A stretch of 64,000 nucleotides of DNA from Ferrovibrio sp. (lineage in GTDB: Bacteria > Pseudomonadota > Alphaproteobacteria > Ferrovibrionales > Ferrovibrionaceae): the NCBI GenBank assembly GCA_017991315.1, contig JAGOQS010000001.1:806001-870000 (forward strand). The letters are read 5' to 3'. This document shows positions 29,328 to 38,608 of this stretch, piece by piece. The notes below the pieces were generated by a model. That model saw only the letters and a list, made by a program, of their open reading frames with translations, had not been told where the DNA came from and searched no databases. Both the position numbers and the translations under genes were made by a program. Within the stretch, counting starts at the first letter, position 1. Each line of letters begins with the position of its first letter.

Positions 29328-31298
29328 CTAGATATGCGCCGGCATGTCGATAACGCGGGCCGGCGGAAAAGTCATGGTGGCCACTGTACCCTGGCCCGGC
29401 CTGCTTGCAAGCGTGAGGCTGCCGCCATGGGCTTCCATCAGGCGGCGCGACAATGGCAGGCCGAGGCCGGTGCCTTCGAAGCGCCGGTTATGCGAGCCAT
29501 CGGCCTGCACGAAGGGCTCGAACATGCGTCCGAGGTCTGCCGTTTCGATGCCGATGCCGGTATCGCGCACCACAAGCGAGAGACCGCCATCTTCGCTGCG
29601 GCTGATCGCCATGGTCACTTCGCCGCCCGGCGGCGTGAACTTGGTGGCATTGGACAGGAGGTTGAGAATCACCTGCCGGCTCATGCGCGCATCGGCGAGC
29701 AGCAGCGGCGGTTCCGGGCCGATATCGAGCTGGTCCACCAGCTTGAGCGAACGGCTCTCGGCAATCTCCTGCATCGAACGCAGGCAGACGCGGCCCAGCG
29801 CCAGAAGATCAATTTCCTCTTCGTTCAACACCAGCTTGCCGGCCTCGACGCGGCTCCAGTCCAGCACCGCGTTGATCAGCGACAACAGATGCCGGCCGCT
29901 ATCCAGGATGTCGCGGACATATTCCTGATACTTCGGCGCACCGAGCGGTCCGAGATGTTGGCGGTCGAGCAGTTCCGCGAAGCCGATGATGGAATTCAGC
30001 GGCGTGCGCAACTCATGGCTCATATGCGCCAGGAATTCGCTCTTGGACTTGCTCGCCATCACGGCGGCAACGCGGGCATTCTCCAGTTCGCTTTCGATGC
30101 GGTCTTGTTCGGTGATGTCGTAGAACACGCTCAGCACCACCTGACGGTCGTCGAACAGGATCGGTCGGCCTTGCACGCGCACAGTCATCGGCTCACCATT
30201 CAGGCGATGGGCCTGCATCCGCATCATCTCCGGCACCACGCCTTCCTGCTGGATGCGCCGTGTCCGTTCACGGGCGATGGGGCGGAATTCCGGCCCGACG
30301 ATTGTGAACAGGTCCCAGCCAATCAACTGCGCCAGGCTTTCGGCCCGGAGCATATGCACGGCACCCGGATTGGCGAACAGCACGCGGCCAAGGTCATGCA
30401 CGATGAAGGCATCGGGCACCAGGTCGAACACGGCGCGGATCTGGTGTTCACGCGCCACCAGATCAGATTGCATCCGGCGATGCTCGCGCAAGATGCGCAC
30501 CAGTCGCGCCGCCATCAGGCCGGCAGCACCGAAGCAGGCGATCACCACTACCGCCAGCAGCAAAAACCGCTGCCCATTCAGCCGCCACCAAAGCATCACG
30601 GGGCTTTCCGTCGGGCAGGCGACATCGAGTTCCAGGTCATAGTCGTCGAGTTGTGGCGGCCGCAGACTGAACCAGAGGGCATCGCCGGAAAGCGGCAGCC
30701 CGAGCCAGGTGGTGCCGCTGGGCAGCCGCCAATGCAGGTTCAGGCCGGTATTGGCCAGCCAGGTTGTCGCCTCCGGCAACCGGAACCCGACCACCACCCA
30801 GTCGCTTGTGGTGTCGTCGCCCCTGTAGGTGATGGCATGGATGAAGGTGGCGCAAAGCTGTGAGCCACAGGCATAGGGGGCACCGAGGCGGTCGCTGCCG
30901 GTATGCCCAACCGACCTGCTTTGGCGCAGAATTTCGGGAATATCTGGTGGTGGCGGGAGGTCGCCGATGCTGCCGATGCTGCGTCCTGAGGGATCCACGA
31001 GGTGTACCGACTGGCCCTCCAGCAGCACATCGGCCAGGGTCGGCCCCCCCACCAGCAGCAGCCCTTCGGCGGCTGTTGTAAGGTTGGCCAGGCCATCCAC
31101 TACCTGGGCGATGTGGCGGGCTTCGCGGATCGCGGCGGCCATCGCCTCGGCTTTTACCGCCGCTTCGGTTTCACCCAGGCGGCGCGTGGCCTCCCGTTCC
31201 CGCGCGATATCGGCCGCAGCCCAGAGGGCCAGGGCGGCGATAGCGAGCAGGGGGAGCAGCAGGACGGTCCTAAGGTTGGTGCCTTGGGTTATTTTCAT
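29328..31298 (-). CDS. membrane-bound PAS sensor histidine kinase
   Basis: The 656-aa kinase has a first membrane helix near residue 15, a periplasmic sensor region of about 200 residues, a second helix near residue 255, a PAS domain (IRAVFDLVPDAFIVHDLGRV), HisKA (FLAHMSHELRTPLNSIIGFA) and HATPase (GTGLGLPLSRRLMEAHGG). No receiver domain and no adjacent response regulator are seen, so the partner is elsewhere. The ATG at 31298 is preferred; an in-frame TTG at 31334 is an alternative. Confidence 0.88.
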   Translation of the reverse strand: MKITQGTNLRTVLLLPLLAIAALALWAAADIAREREATRRLGETEAAVKAEAMAAAIREARHIAQVVDGLANLTTAAEGLLLVGGPTLADVLLEGQSVHLVDPSGRSIGSIGDLPPPPDIPEILRQSRSVGHTGSDRLGAPYACGSQLCATFIHAITYRGDDTTSDWVVVGFRLPEATTWLANTGLNLHWRLPSGTTWLGLPLSGDALWFSLRPPQLDDYDLELDVACPTESPVMLWWRLNGQRFLLLAVVVIACFGAAGLMAARLVRILREHRRMQSDLVAREHQIRAVFDLVPDAFIVHDLGRVLFANPGAVHMLRAESLAQLIGWDLFTIVGPEFRPIARERTRRIQQEGVVPEMMRMQAHRLNGEPMTVRVQGRPILFDDRQVVLSVFYDITEQDRIESELENARVAAVMASKSKSEFLAHMSHELRTPLNSIIGFAELLDRQHLGPLGAPKYQEYVRDILDSGRHLLSLINAVLDWSRVEAGKLVLNEEEIDLLALGRVCLRSMQEIAESRSLKLVDQLDIGPEPPLLLADARMSRQVILNLLSNATKFTPPGGEVTMAISRSEDGGLSLVVRDTGIGIETADLGRMFEPFVQADGSHNRRFEGTGLGLPLSRRLMEAHGGSLTLASRPGQGTVATMTFPPARVIDMPAHI

Positions 31299-31440
31299 TA
31301 CCGCCAGCGTAACAGGCGGGGTTTGCTGCGACAATCCGCCATAGTTGCTAAGCCTCGGAAATTCCTTGTCTCAAATGCCTGGGCAGACTATAGAAAGCGC
31401 GTTTTCCGGCTCTCTCTCGCGGATTCGCTCTCCAACTCCG

Positions 31441-32217
31441 ATGCAGCCCTCTGAAACCCCGCCGGGACAGCCCGCGGCGGTCGCATCCGGCCCGGATTTG
31501 TCTGTGGTCATTCCCGTGCACAACGAGGCCGCCAATATCGGTTCGTTGCTCGAGGAAGTGTGCGCCGCGTTGCGTGGCCGCATCGCCTTCGAGATCGTGG
31601 CGGTTGATGACTGCTCGAGCGATGGCTCCACCGAGATGCTGAAGCAGCTTGCCGCTGCCATGCCGGAGTTGCGGCCGATCCGGCATCGCCGCAATGCCGG
31701 CCAGTCGATGGCGGTGTTGAGTGGCGTGCGTGCCGCCCGCGCGCCTTTCATCGCGACACTGGATGGTGATGGTCAGAACGATCCTGCCGATCTGCCAGCT
31801 TTGTGGGCGATGCTGCGTGCCGAGAGCGATGGCGGCATGCGCCTGCTGGTGGCCGGCCACCGCACCAAGCGCCGCGATACCTGGGTGAAGCGTTATTCCT
31901 CGCGCATCGCCAATGGCGTGCGCGCCCGGCTGCTCGGCGATGCCACGCCGGATACCGGCTGCGGCCTGAAAATGCTGTCGCGGTCGCTGTTCCTGGAATT
32001 GCCGGCCTTTGATCACATGCACCGCTTCCTGCCGGCCCTGGTGCTGCGCCATGGCGGGCGGGTACGCTCGGTGCCGGTGAATCACCGCCCGCGCGGTGGT
32101 GGCGCCTCGCATTACGGCACCTGGGGCCGCCTCAAGGCGGGCCTAGTGGATATGGTTGGGGTCATCTGGCTGCAGCGCCGCTGGCGCGATAGTGGCGGCA
32201 GCGACCCCCTGGCGTGA
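31441..32217 (+). CDS. family 2 glycosyltransferase (ArnC/DPM1-like)
   Basis: The 258-aa GT-A enzyme has SVVIPVHNEAANIGSLL, the metal-binding VDDCSSDGS, DGDGQNDPADLP and the conserved DTGCGLKMLSR. This matches glycosyltransferases that load a sugar onto undecaprenyl phosphate (ArnC type) or dolichol phosphate. No large C-terminal membrane domain is visible. It is followed by a LABN protein and a GT39 transferase, which use such lipid-linked sugars. An ATG at 31441 is preferred over the upstream 31345 start. Confidence 0.85.
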   Translation: MQPSETPPGQPAAVASGPDLSVVIPVHNEAANIGSLLEEVCAALRGRIAFEIVAVDDCSSDGSTEMLKQLAAAMPELRPIRHRRNAGQSMAVLSGVRAARAPFIATLDGDGQNDPADLPALWAMLRAESDGGMRLLVAGHRTKRRDTWVKRYSSRIANGVRARLLGDATPDTGCGLKMLSRSLFLELPAFDHMHRFLPALVLRHGGRVRSVPVNHRPRGGGASHYGTWGRLKAGLVDMVGVIWLQRRWRDSGGSDPLA

Positions 32218-32246
32218 TGCCGGGATAATTTTTGGGAGTAGGCGCC

Positions 32247-32558
32247 ATGCTGGCGGAATTCTGGGACCGTGTAATCGATAACCTGAGCTTCTGGGCCATT
32301 GTCGGCTTTGGCGGCCAGGCGATCTTTGCCTCGCGCTTCATCGTGCAGTGGATTCATGCCGAACGCGTCCGCCGCAGCGAAATCCCGCTGGCCTTCTGGT
32401 ACATCAGCCTGTTCGGCGGCGTCACGCTGCTGGTCTATGCCATCCATCGCGCCGACTTGGTGTTCATCCTCGGCCAGATCAGTGGCCTGGTGGTGTATGC
32501 CCGTAACCTGCATCTGATCTACCGCGAGCGCCGCAAGCTCGCCGCCGAGATCACCTGA
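32247..32558 (+). CDS. LABN-domain membrane protein
   Basis: The 103-aa protein consists of hydrophobic helices with the signature SRFIVQWIHAERVRRSEIPL and FWYISLFGGVTLLVYAIHR of the lipid A biosynthesis N-terminal domain, originally noted as an N-terminal piece of lipid-A-disaccharide synthase homologues. It follows GGGAG upstream of the ATG at 32247. Its neighbours suggest a flippase or accessory role for a lipid-linked sugar, but this is not proven. Confidence 0.78.
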   Translation: MLAEFWDRVIDNLSFWAIVGFGGQAIFASRFIVQWIHAERVRRSEIPLAFWYISLFGGVTLLVYAIHRADLVFILGQISGLVVYARNLHLIYRERRKLAAEIT

Positions 32559-34210
32559 TGCAGCCGTCGCTCGGCTCCCGTCCGCTGCTGCCCGCCACTT
32601 TCGCTTTGTGGCTGCTGGTGGTTGTGGCGGCGCTGGTGGCGCGGCCGATCATGCCGATTGACGAGACCCGCTACATCACTGTGGCGTGGGAGATGCACCT
32701 GGCCGATCATTGGCTGGTGCCGCTGCTGAATGGCGAAGCCTATCACCACAAGCCGCCGCTGCTGTTCTGGCTGATCCGTCTCGGCTGGATGATCTTCGGC
32801 GTGTCGGAGACCTGGGCGCGCCTGGTGGCACCGCTTTTCGGCCTCGGCGCCCTGGGTTTGAGCGTAGTGCTGGCGCGGCTGCTCTGGCCGGGGCAACTGG
32901 GCCGCGATGTGAGTGCGCTGGCGCCGCTGCTGCTGCTCACCGGTGCATGGTGGATGCTGTTCGCCACGCTCACCATGTTCGACCTGATGATGGCCTTTTT
33001 TGCGCTGGCCGGCTGGATCGGGCTGACGCTGGCTTTGCGCCACGGCCAGATGAAGCGCGGCCTGCTGCTCACCGGTCTTGCCATCGGCATCGGCATCCTG
33101 GCCAAGGGGCCGGTGATCCTGGTCTATGTGCTGCCGCCCGCCGTGCTGGCGCCGCTCTGGGCCGATGCTGCCAACCGGCCCGGCTGGCTTTCCTGGTATT
33201 TCGGCCTGCTCGGCAGCATCGTGTTTGGCGCATTGATTGGCCTTGCCTGGGCCCTGCCGGCGGCGGAAGCCGGCGGGCCGGAATTCAAGCAGGCGCTGCT
33301 GTGGGGCCAGACCGCCGGCCGCATGAAGGACAGCTTCGCGCATAAGCGCGGCTTCTTCTGGTATTTCCCGATGCTGCCGCTGCTGTTGCTGCCGTGGCTG
33401 TTCTGGCGCCCGAGCTGGCGCGCGCTGTGGCTGAATGATGGTGCCTGGCGCGACAGCGGCCTGCGCTTCTGCCTCATCGTCGGCGGCAGCGGCCTGCTGA
33501 TCTTCTCGGCGATCAGCGGCAAGCAGCCGCATTACCTGCTGCCGCTGGCGCCGGCCTTCGCGCTGATCGTGGCGCATGGGCTGTTGGTTGGCCGCACGGA
33601 GACGCGCCGTTGGGATGCCTGGCCGTCGATTGCTGTGCTGCTCGTCCTCACCATTGCGCTGGCCGCCTTGCCCTGGCTGTTGCACAAGCAGCCGCAACTC
33701 GGCGACAAGCTCGATCTGCCGGACTGGGCGCTGGAGCAGCATTTCGAAGTGGTGTCGGCGCTGGTCGTGGTCGCGGTCTTCGCCATCTGGCTGTCGCTGA
33801 AGCCGACGCTGCTGCGCCAGATCGCGGCCGTTGTCACCGTAGGCGTTGGCCTGTTTCTCACCGTGCATCTCGGCGTCTTTCCGCCGGCCCGCTTAAGCTA
33901 CGATGGCACACCGGCGGCACTGGAAATCAAGCGCGCCCAGGATGCCGGCCGGCCGGTGGCGTTTGCCGGCGATTATCACGGCGAATACCAGTTCCTTGGC
34001 CGCCTGACCAAGCCGTTGCCGGAAGTCGCCTATCGCGACATCCCGGCCTGGTTCATCGCCAATCCCACTGGCCTGATGGTGGCGCGCTACACCGAAGAGC
34101 GTCTCGCCACCGGTCCGAAGCCGGTCTACACCCAGCCCAAGCGTGGCCGTGTCATGGTCATTTGGGATGCAAAAGCCGTAGCTGAACAGCCGGAATTCTT
34201 CCGGCACTGA
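32558..34210 (+). CDS. GT39-family lipid-linked sugar transferase (ArnT-like)
   Basis: The 550-aa polytopic membrane protein has the GT39/ArnT features: an N-terminal hydrophobic region with PIDETRYITVAWEMHLADHW (acidic pair in the first periplasmic loop), HKPPLLFWL, about 12 membrane spans and a small C-terminal periplasmic domain. The ATG overlaps the LABN stop. Family members add 4-amino-arabinose, galacturonate or mannose from polyprenyl carriers to lipid A or proteins; the sugar here is unknown. Confidence 0.85.
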   Translation: MQPSLGSRPLLPATFALWLLVVVAALVARPIMPIDETRYITVAWEMHLADHWLVPLLNGEAYHHKPPLLFWLIRLGWMIFGVSETWARLVAPLFGLGALGLSVVLARLLWPGQLGRDVSALAPLLLLTGAWWMLFATLTMFDLMMAFFALAGWIGLTLALRHGQMKRGLLLTGLAIGIGILAKGPVILVYVLPPAVLAPLWADAANRPGWLSWYFGLLGSIVFGALIGLAWALPAAEAGGPEFKQALLWGQTAGRMKDSFAHKRGFFWYFPMLPLLLLPWLFWRPSWRALWLNDGAWRDSGLRFCLIVGGSGLLIFSAISGKQPHYLLPLAPAFALIVAHGLLVGRTETRRWDAWPSIAVLLVLTIALAALPWLLHKQPQLGDKLDLPDWALEQHFEVVSALVVVAVFAIWLSLKPTLLRQIAAVVTVGVGLFLTVHLGVFPPARLSYDGTPAALEIKRAQDAGRPVAFAGDYHGEYQFLGRLTKPLPEVAYRDIPAWFIANPTGLMVARYTEERLATGPKPVYTQPKRGRVMVIWDAKAVAEQPEFFRH

Positions 34211-34233
34211 CATAAAAACAGGAGGCGAGGGCG

Positions 34234-35109
34234 ATGCTGTTTGAGGGCTTCGAAACCAGACGGATCGCCGGCGCCGGGGCTGAGATTTTCTGCCGCATCG
34301 GCGGCTCAGGCCCGCCCTTGCTGCTGCTGCACGGCTATCCGCAGACCCATGCCATGTGGCACAAGGTGGCGCCGCGCCTGGCCGAGAAGTTCACGGTTGT
34401 CTGCGCCGACCTGCGCGGCTATGGCGATTCATCGAAGCCTGACTCCGATGCCGCCCATCGTGTCTATTCCAAGCGCGCCACTGCTGCCGACATGGTGGCG
34501 GTGATGCAGGCGCTGGGCTATCCGCGCTTCCGCCTTGCCGGCCATGACCGTGGCGGCCGCGTGTCGCATCGCCTGGCGCTGGATTTTCCGGGCGCCATCG
34601 AGCGTGTCGCTGTCCTCGACATCATCCCGACACTGACGCTGTTCAACACCGTGAACCAGGCGGTGGCGACGTCCTATTACCACTGGTTTTTCCTGGCGCA
34701 GCCGAACCCGCATCCGGAGCGCATGATCGGTGCCGACCCGGACTATTATCTCGAGAGCAAGCTGCGCGCCTGGTCGGCGGCGGCTGCCGACATCTACGCC
34801 CCGGAAGCCATGGCGGAATACAAACGCTGCTTCCGCGATCCGCGCTGCATTCATGCCACCTGCGAGGATTACCGCGCCGGTGCCAGCATCGACCTTGACG
34901 ATGACCGTGCCGATTCCCATATGCGCGTGGAGGCGCCGCTTCTGGTGCTATGGGGGGCTAACGGCGCTATGCAGAAGAATTACGACGTGCTGGCCACCTG
35001 GCGCGAGAAAGCCCGCGATGTGCGCGGCGAAGCCTTGCCCTGCGGCCATTTTCTGCCCGAGGAAGCGCCGCAAGAAACCTTCCGCGCGCTCAACGCCTTT
35101 TTCGCCTGA
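34234..35109 (+). CDS. haloacetate (fluoroacetate) dehalogenase-like hydrolase
   Basis: The 291-aa alpha/beta hydrolase keeps every key position known for fluoroacetate dehalogenases: nucleophile Asp105 with carboxylate-binding Arg106 and Arg109 (GHDRGGR), charge-relay Asp129 (VLDIIPT), halide pocket His150-Trp151 (YYHWFF) and Tyr213 (EDYRAGAS), and the general base His272 (CGHFLPEE). Such enzymes turn fluoroacetate or chloroacetate into glycolate. A strong ribosome-binding site (AGGAGG) precedes the ATG. It is the first gene after the sugar cassette. Confidence 0.85.
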   Translation: MLFEGFETRRIAGAGAEIFCRIGGSGPPLLLLHGYPQTHAMWHKVAPRLAEKFTVVCADLRGYGDSSKPDSDAAHRVYSKRATAADMVAVMQALGYPRFRLAGHDRGGRVSHRLALDFPGAIERVAVLDIIPTLTLFNTVNQAVATSYYHWFFLAQPNPHPERMIGADPDYYLESKLRAWSAAAADIYAPEAMAEYKRCFRDPRCIHATCEDYRAGASIDLDDDRADSHMRVEAPLLVLWGANGAMQKNYDVLATWREKARDVRGEALPCGHFLPEEAPQETFRALNAFFA

Positions 35110-35126
35110 TAGGACAGCCCAGCAAG

Positions 35127-35828
35127 ATGCCAGACCAGCCCCAGTTCGACCCGGACAAGCCGGCGATCATCCTGCCCTTGCCGCGACCGAGCCTGTGGGC
35201 CAGGCTGCGCAACTGGTTCCTGGCGGGCATCATCATCACCGCGCCGATCGGCCTTACCATCTATCTGGTGGTGATCATCATCGAGGCGATTGACCGCAAC
35301 GTCAAAAGCCTGATCCCGCATGGCTATGAGCCGGAACGCCTGCTGCCGCCCAACCTGCCGTTCAGCGTTCCGGGCCTGGGCGTCATCGGCGCCGTGGTGC
35401 TGCTGACCCTGATCGGCTTCCTGTTCACCAATTTCCTTGGTCGCAGCCTGCTCGGTTTCGGCGAGGGGCTGGTGGCGCGGATGCCGATCATCCGTGGCCT
35501 CTATAGCGGCCTGAAGCAGATTTTCGAAACCGTGTTCAGCCAGTCCGGCCAGTCCTTCCGCCAGGTCGCCCTGGTGCCCTGGCCGGCCAAGGGCTCCTGG
35601 ACACTCGCCTTCGTCACCAGCGAGTTGACCGGCGAGGTGGGTGGCCGTCTGGGCCGCGATATCGTCGCCTGCTATGTGCCGACGACGCCGAACCCGACCG
35701 GCGGCTACATGGTCTATTTCCCCCGCGAGGATATCCAGATCCTTTCGATGAGCGTCGACCAGGCGATGAAACTGATCATCTCCTGTGGCGTCATCGTGCC
35801 GCCGGAACGTCTCGAACCCCCGAAGTAA
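35127..35828 (+). CDS. DUF502 membrane protein
   Basis: The 233-aa protein has two membrane helices (about 27-53 and 83-105) and the DUF502 signatures ITAPIGLTIYL, LLGFGEGLVARMPIIRGLYSG and VYFPREDIQ. The function of the family is unknown. It lies 17 nt after the dehalogenase-like gene and probably shares its transcript. Confidence 0.85.
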   Translation: MPDQPQFDPDKPAIILPLPRPSLWARLRNWFLAGIIITAPIGLTIYLVVIIIEAIDRNVKSLIPHGYEPERLLPPNLPFSVPGLGVIGAVVLLTLIGFLFTNFLGRSLLGFGEGLVARMPIIRGLYSGLKQIFETVFSQSGQSFRQVALVPWPAKGSWTLAFVTSELTGEVGGRLGRDIVACYVPTTPNPTGGYMVYFPREDIQILSMSVDQAMKLIISCGVIVPPERLEPPK

Positions 35829-35892
35829 TGCCTTGAATTCATTGGTTGGCGGGCCGGGCACAGGCTCTTGCCAATTCCTGGCTTGTTGATTG

Positions 35893-35906
35893 AATTGAAT
35901 TCAATT
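35893..35906. promoter_or_regulatory. 14-bp palindrome, likely TetR operator
   Basis: AATTGAATTCAATT is a perfect palindrome 11 nt before the ATG of the TetR gene at 35918. Its position suggests autorepression, with control of the Rieske oxygenase gene downstream. Confidence 0.5.
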
Positions 35907-35917
35907 AAAATCCAGGC

Positions 35918-36580
35918 ATGGGACGCCCGAAAGCACAGAAAACCGTGCCGGCCAACGATGCCGGCACGATCGAGCGCGGCAGTCTCGAACGAGGCCGCGC
36001 CGATACGCGCCGCCGGCTGCTGGAGGCAGCCGCCGCCGAATTGGTGGCGGGCGATGGCGCGCTCGAGATCGGCGATGTGGCCCGTCGCGCCGGTGTCTCG
36101 GTCGGCCTCAGCTATCACTATTTCGGCTCCAAGGCCGGTTTGATCGCAGCGGCGGTGCAGGATTTCTACGACCGCTTCGATGCCCGCGTGATGGCGGTGA
36201 ACCCGCAGCCCGGTGTCGACTGGGGCCGTCGCGAACAGCGCCGCCTGGAGGCCATGGTGGCTTTCCATTATGCCGAACCGCTTTCGCCGATTGTGCTGGC
36301 GCGCCTGAGCCGCGAGCCGGAAGTGGCGGCGGAAGAAGCGCGCCGGCTGCAGGCGCATATCGAACTGGCGGCACAGAATATCGCGCTGGCGCAGAGGCGC
36401 GGCGAAATCCCGGACAGCCTCGATCCGCACCTGCTCGGCGCCATGATCCTCGGCGGTTTGCGTCAGGGTATCGGTCAGGCGCTGGCACAGAAGGAACGTC
36501 CGGATCAGGCGGCAATCGCGGCACAGCTTTGGGATTTCGTCGCTGCCATGGCACGGTTCAAGACAATAAAAAGCGGGTAG
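35918..36580 (+). CDS. TetR-family transcriptional regulator
   Basis: The 220-aa regulator has an N-terminal helix-turn-helix (about 28-75: RRRLLEAAAAEL, IGDVARRAGVSVGLSYHYFG) and a C-terminal ligand-binding domain. A perfect 14-bp palindrome lies just upstream. The Rieske oxygenase gene follows after 12 nt, so the regulator very likely controls that enzyme in response to a small-molecule inducer that is not identifiable here. Confidence 0.88.
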   Translation: MGRPKAQKTVPANDAGTIERGSLERGRADTRRRLLEAAAAELVAGDGALEIGDVARRAGVSVGLSYHYFGSKAGLIAAAVQDFYDRFDARVMAVNPQPGVDWGRREQRRLEAMVAFHYAEPLSPIVLARLSREPEVAAEEARRLQAHIELAAQNIALAQRRGEIPDSLDPHLLGAMILGGLRQGIGQALAQKERPDQAAIAAQLWDFVAAMARFKTIKSG

Positions 36581-36592
36581 GGGGATGGGCGG

Positions 36593-37744
36593 ATGGATCA
36601 GGCAACGCAGACGGCGTGGCTATCGCGCACGCTGAAGCATATCGAGGGCGGCACCACCGATCAGGGCGAGGTGGTGACGCGCATTGCCGTGCAACGGTAT
36701 ATCGATCCCGATTTCCTGGCGCGCGAACGCGATACCGTGTTCCGCAACCATCCCATCGCGGTCAGTTTTTCTTCCAAGCTTGCCAAGCCCGGCGATTTTG
36801 TCACCCATGATCACCTCGGCCTGCCGCTGCTGTTGCTGCGTGGCCGCGATGGGCAGGTGCATGCCTATCTGAATGTCTGCCGCCATCGCGGTGCGCGCCT
36901 GGTGACGGCGCGCGAGGGCTGCGGCAGGCATCGCTTCACCTGCCCGTATCATGCCTGGACGTATGACGATGCCGGCACCCTGCTGAGCCTGCCGCATGAA
37001 GCGGGTTTCGGCGATCTGGATAAGGGACAGCATGGCCTGGTGCGGCTGCCGGTGGCGGAAGCCTTCGGCGTGGTGTTTGTGCTGCCGCGCCAGGATGGCG
37101 ACCTTGATCTCGACAAGGTGCTCGGGCCGCTGAAGCACGACATGGTGAGTTTCGGGCTATCGGACCACGTCGTTTATGACGAACGCGAGATCGGCCTGCG
37201 CTGCAATTGGAAAGTGGTGATTGAGGGCGGGCTCGAAACCTATCATGTGCGCCATGCCCATGGCCGCACCATCGCGCCGATGTTCCTCGATAATGTCAGT
37301 GTCATGGAGCGCTTTGATCCCCATGCGCGACTCTATTTCACCAAGCGCGAGGCGGCGAAGCTGAAGATGCAGGCGCTGGATGGGCTGCGCGTGCGCGATT
37401 TCGGCAACCCGCTCTATTTCTTCTTCCCCAACCTGATCGTGCTGGTGCAGCCCGATCATGCCACGGTGATGATCACGTCCCCGCAAGGCACCGATGCCTG
37501 CATGATCCAGGGCGCAGCGCTGATTCCGGAACCGGCGTTGACCGAGAAGGCGCGGGCGCATTGGGATAAGAATGTGAAGATCTTCTGGGATGCGCTGGAC
37601 GAGGATTTCCAGATGGGCCAGTCGATTCAGGCCGGCTTCCGCTCCGGTGCCAACAGCCACATCACCTTCGGGCGTTTCGAGCATCCCTGCGGCTGGTTCC
37701 ATGCCGCGCTCGACAAGGCCATGACAGCCGGGGCGATGGCCTGA
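36593..37744 (+). CDS. Rieske non-heme iron oxygenase, alpha subunit
   Basis: The 383-aa protein has the Rieske cluster motif C96-R-H98 and C117-P-Y-H120, then the mononuclear iron site NWK (205-207) and E215-T-Y-H218-x4-H223. The residue that bridges the two metal centres is Glu215 rather than the common Asp. That feature is shared with quaternary-ammonium oxygenases such as the carnitine and betaine demethylating enzymes. No reductase or beta subunit lies next to it. It is 12 nt after the TetR gene. Confidence 0.88.
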   Translation: MDQATQTAWLSRTLKHIEGGTTDQGEVVTRIAVQRYIDPDFLARERDTVFRNHPIAVSFSSKLAKPGDFVTHDHLGLPLLLLRGRDGQVHAYLNVCRHRGARLVTAREGCGRHRFTCPYHAWTYDDAGTLLSLPHEAGFGDLDKGQHGLVRLPVAEAFGVVFVLPRQDGDLDLDKVLGPLKHDMVSFGLSDHVVYDEREIGLRCNWKVVIEGGLETYHVRHAHGRTIAPMFLDNVSVMERFDPHARLYFTKREAAKLKMQALDGLRVRDFGNPLYFFFPNLIVLVQPDHATVMITSPQGTDACMIQGAALIPEPALTEKARAHWDKNVKIFWDALDEDFQMGQSIQAGFRSGANSHITFGRFEHPCGWFHAALDKAMTAGAMA

Positions 37745-38608
37745 CTACCAGGAGGAGTCGTTGTTGCGGCCGATCCGGCCGGCGCGCATCATCAGGTCGC
37801 GCAGGGCCTCGAAGGCCATCATCTTCGCCATGTGATCGACACTGGCGCGGGTTTCCGCCATCTGCTGCGCCACCGTGGTGGCGGCAGGGGTCTGCCCGCC
37901 ATTAGCCGTCTGCCCCGGCGCCTCGGCGAATTGCTCCAGGCCCTCGGCATGGGCTTCCAGCTTGCGGGTGAAATAGGCGTGGATGTCGCCGACGCTGCGC
38001 TTGCGGCCCATGCTGTCGAAGAACACGCCGCTATTGCTGGCGGCTGCATCCGGCAGCAGATCCGCCGCCGGCATGTCGGGGCGGTCGCGCAGTGCCGTGA
38101 GAAACTTGGTGGCGCCGTTGCTGCCGAGGAAATGGCCGAGATACAGTTCTGTCTTGCCGACCTCGACGCCGAATTCACGCGACAGCATGGCCTGGTTGCC
38201 ACGGGCATATTCGGCGGCCATGGCGGCGGCAACGCGTGGGTCGTCGCGCAAGGCCAGGATCGCCTGGCGGTCGGCTGCGTCGGCGACACGCGGGCGGCCA
38301 TCGCTGCTGGTGGTGATCTTGGCGGCCTGGTCGGCGAGGCCGTATTTGCCGCCGTGGTCGCGCACCATCTCCAGCCAGGTGCTCTCGATGAACTGGAACA
38401 TGCCGCGCGCCGAGCTGGTGCGGGCCTGGGCATCAGTGCGGAAACCGCTTTCCTGCGCCGCCTGCGACACCAGATAGGCGAAATCCACGCCAGTGCTGCG
38501 GCTGGCCTGGCGCAGCGTGTCGAGGATTTCTGTGCTCACCTTGTGCTGGCCGACCCGGACATGGTCGGGGCGGGAGGCGAGGGAACTGGGCGGGATCGGC
38601 GCGGCCAT
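37745..38608 (-). CDS. lytic transglycosylase-like protein
   Basis: The 287-aa protein has an SLT-like domain: LRQASRSTGVDFAYLVSQAA, QESGFRTDAQARTSSARGMF and IESTWLEMVRDHG, including the catalytic Glu in AAQESGF. No signal peptide is seen, so export could depend on another route, as in flagellum- or secretion-associated transglycosylases. The C-terminal 80 residues are likely disordered. Its stop codon touches the end of the Rieske gene. Confidence 0.75.
   Translation of the reverse strand: MAAPIPPSSLASRPDHVRVGQHKVSTEILDTLRQASRSTGVDFAYLVSQAAQESGFRTDAQARTSSARGMFQFIESTWLEMVRDHGGKYGLADQAAKITTSSDGRPRVADAADRQAILALRDDPRVAAAMAAEYARGNQAMLSREFGVEVGKTELYLGHFLGSNGATKFLTALRDRPDMPAADLLPDAAASNSGVFFDSMGRKRSVGDIHAYFTRKLEAHAEGLEQFAEAPGQTANGGQTPAATTVAQQMAETRASVDHMAKMMAFEALRDLMMRAGRIGRNNDSSW

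Noticed and set aside
28269-30863. 864-codon open frame on the plus strand
   Set aside because: Antisense to the OB-fold, SDR and sensor kinase genes, which have clear motifs.
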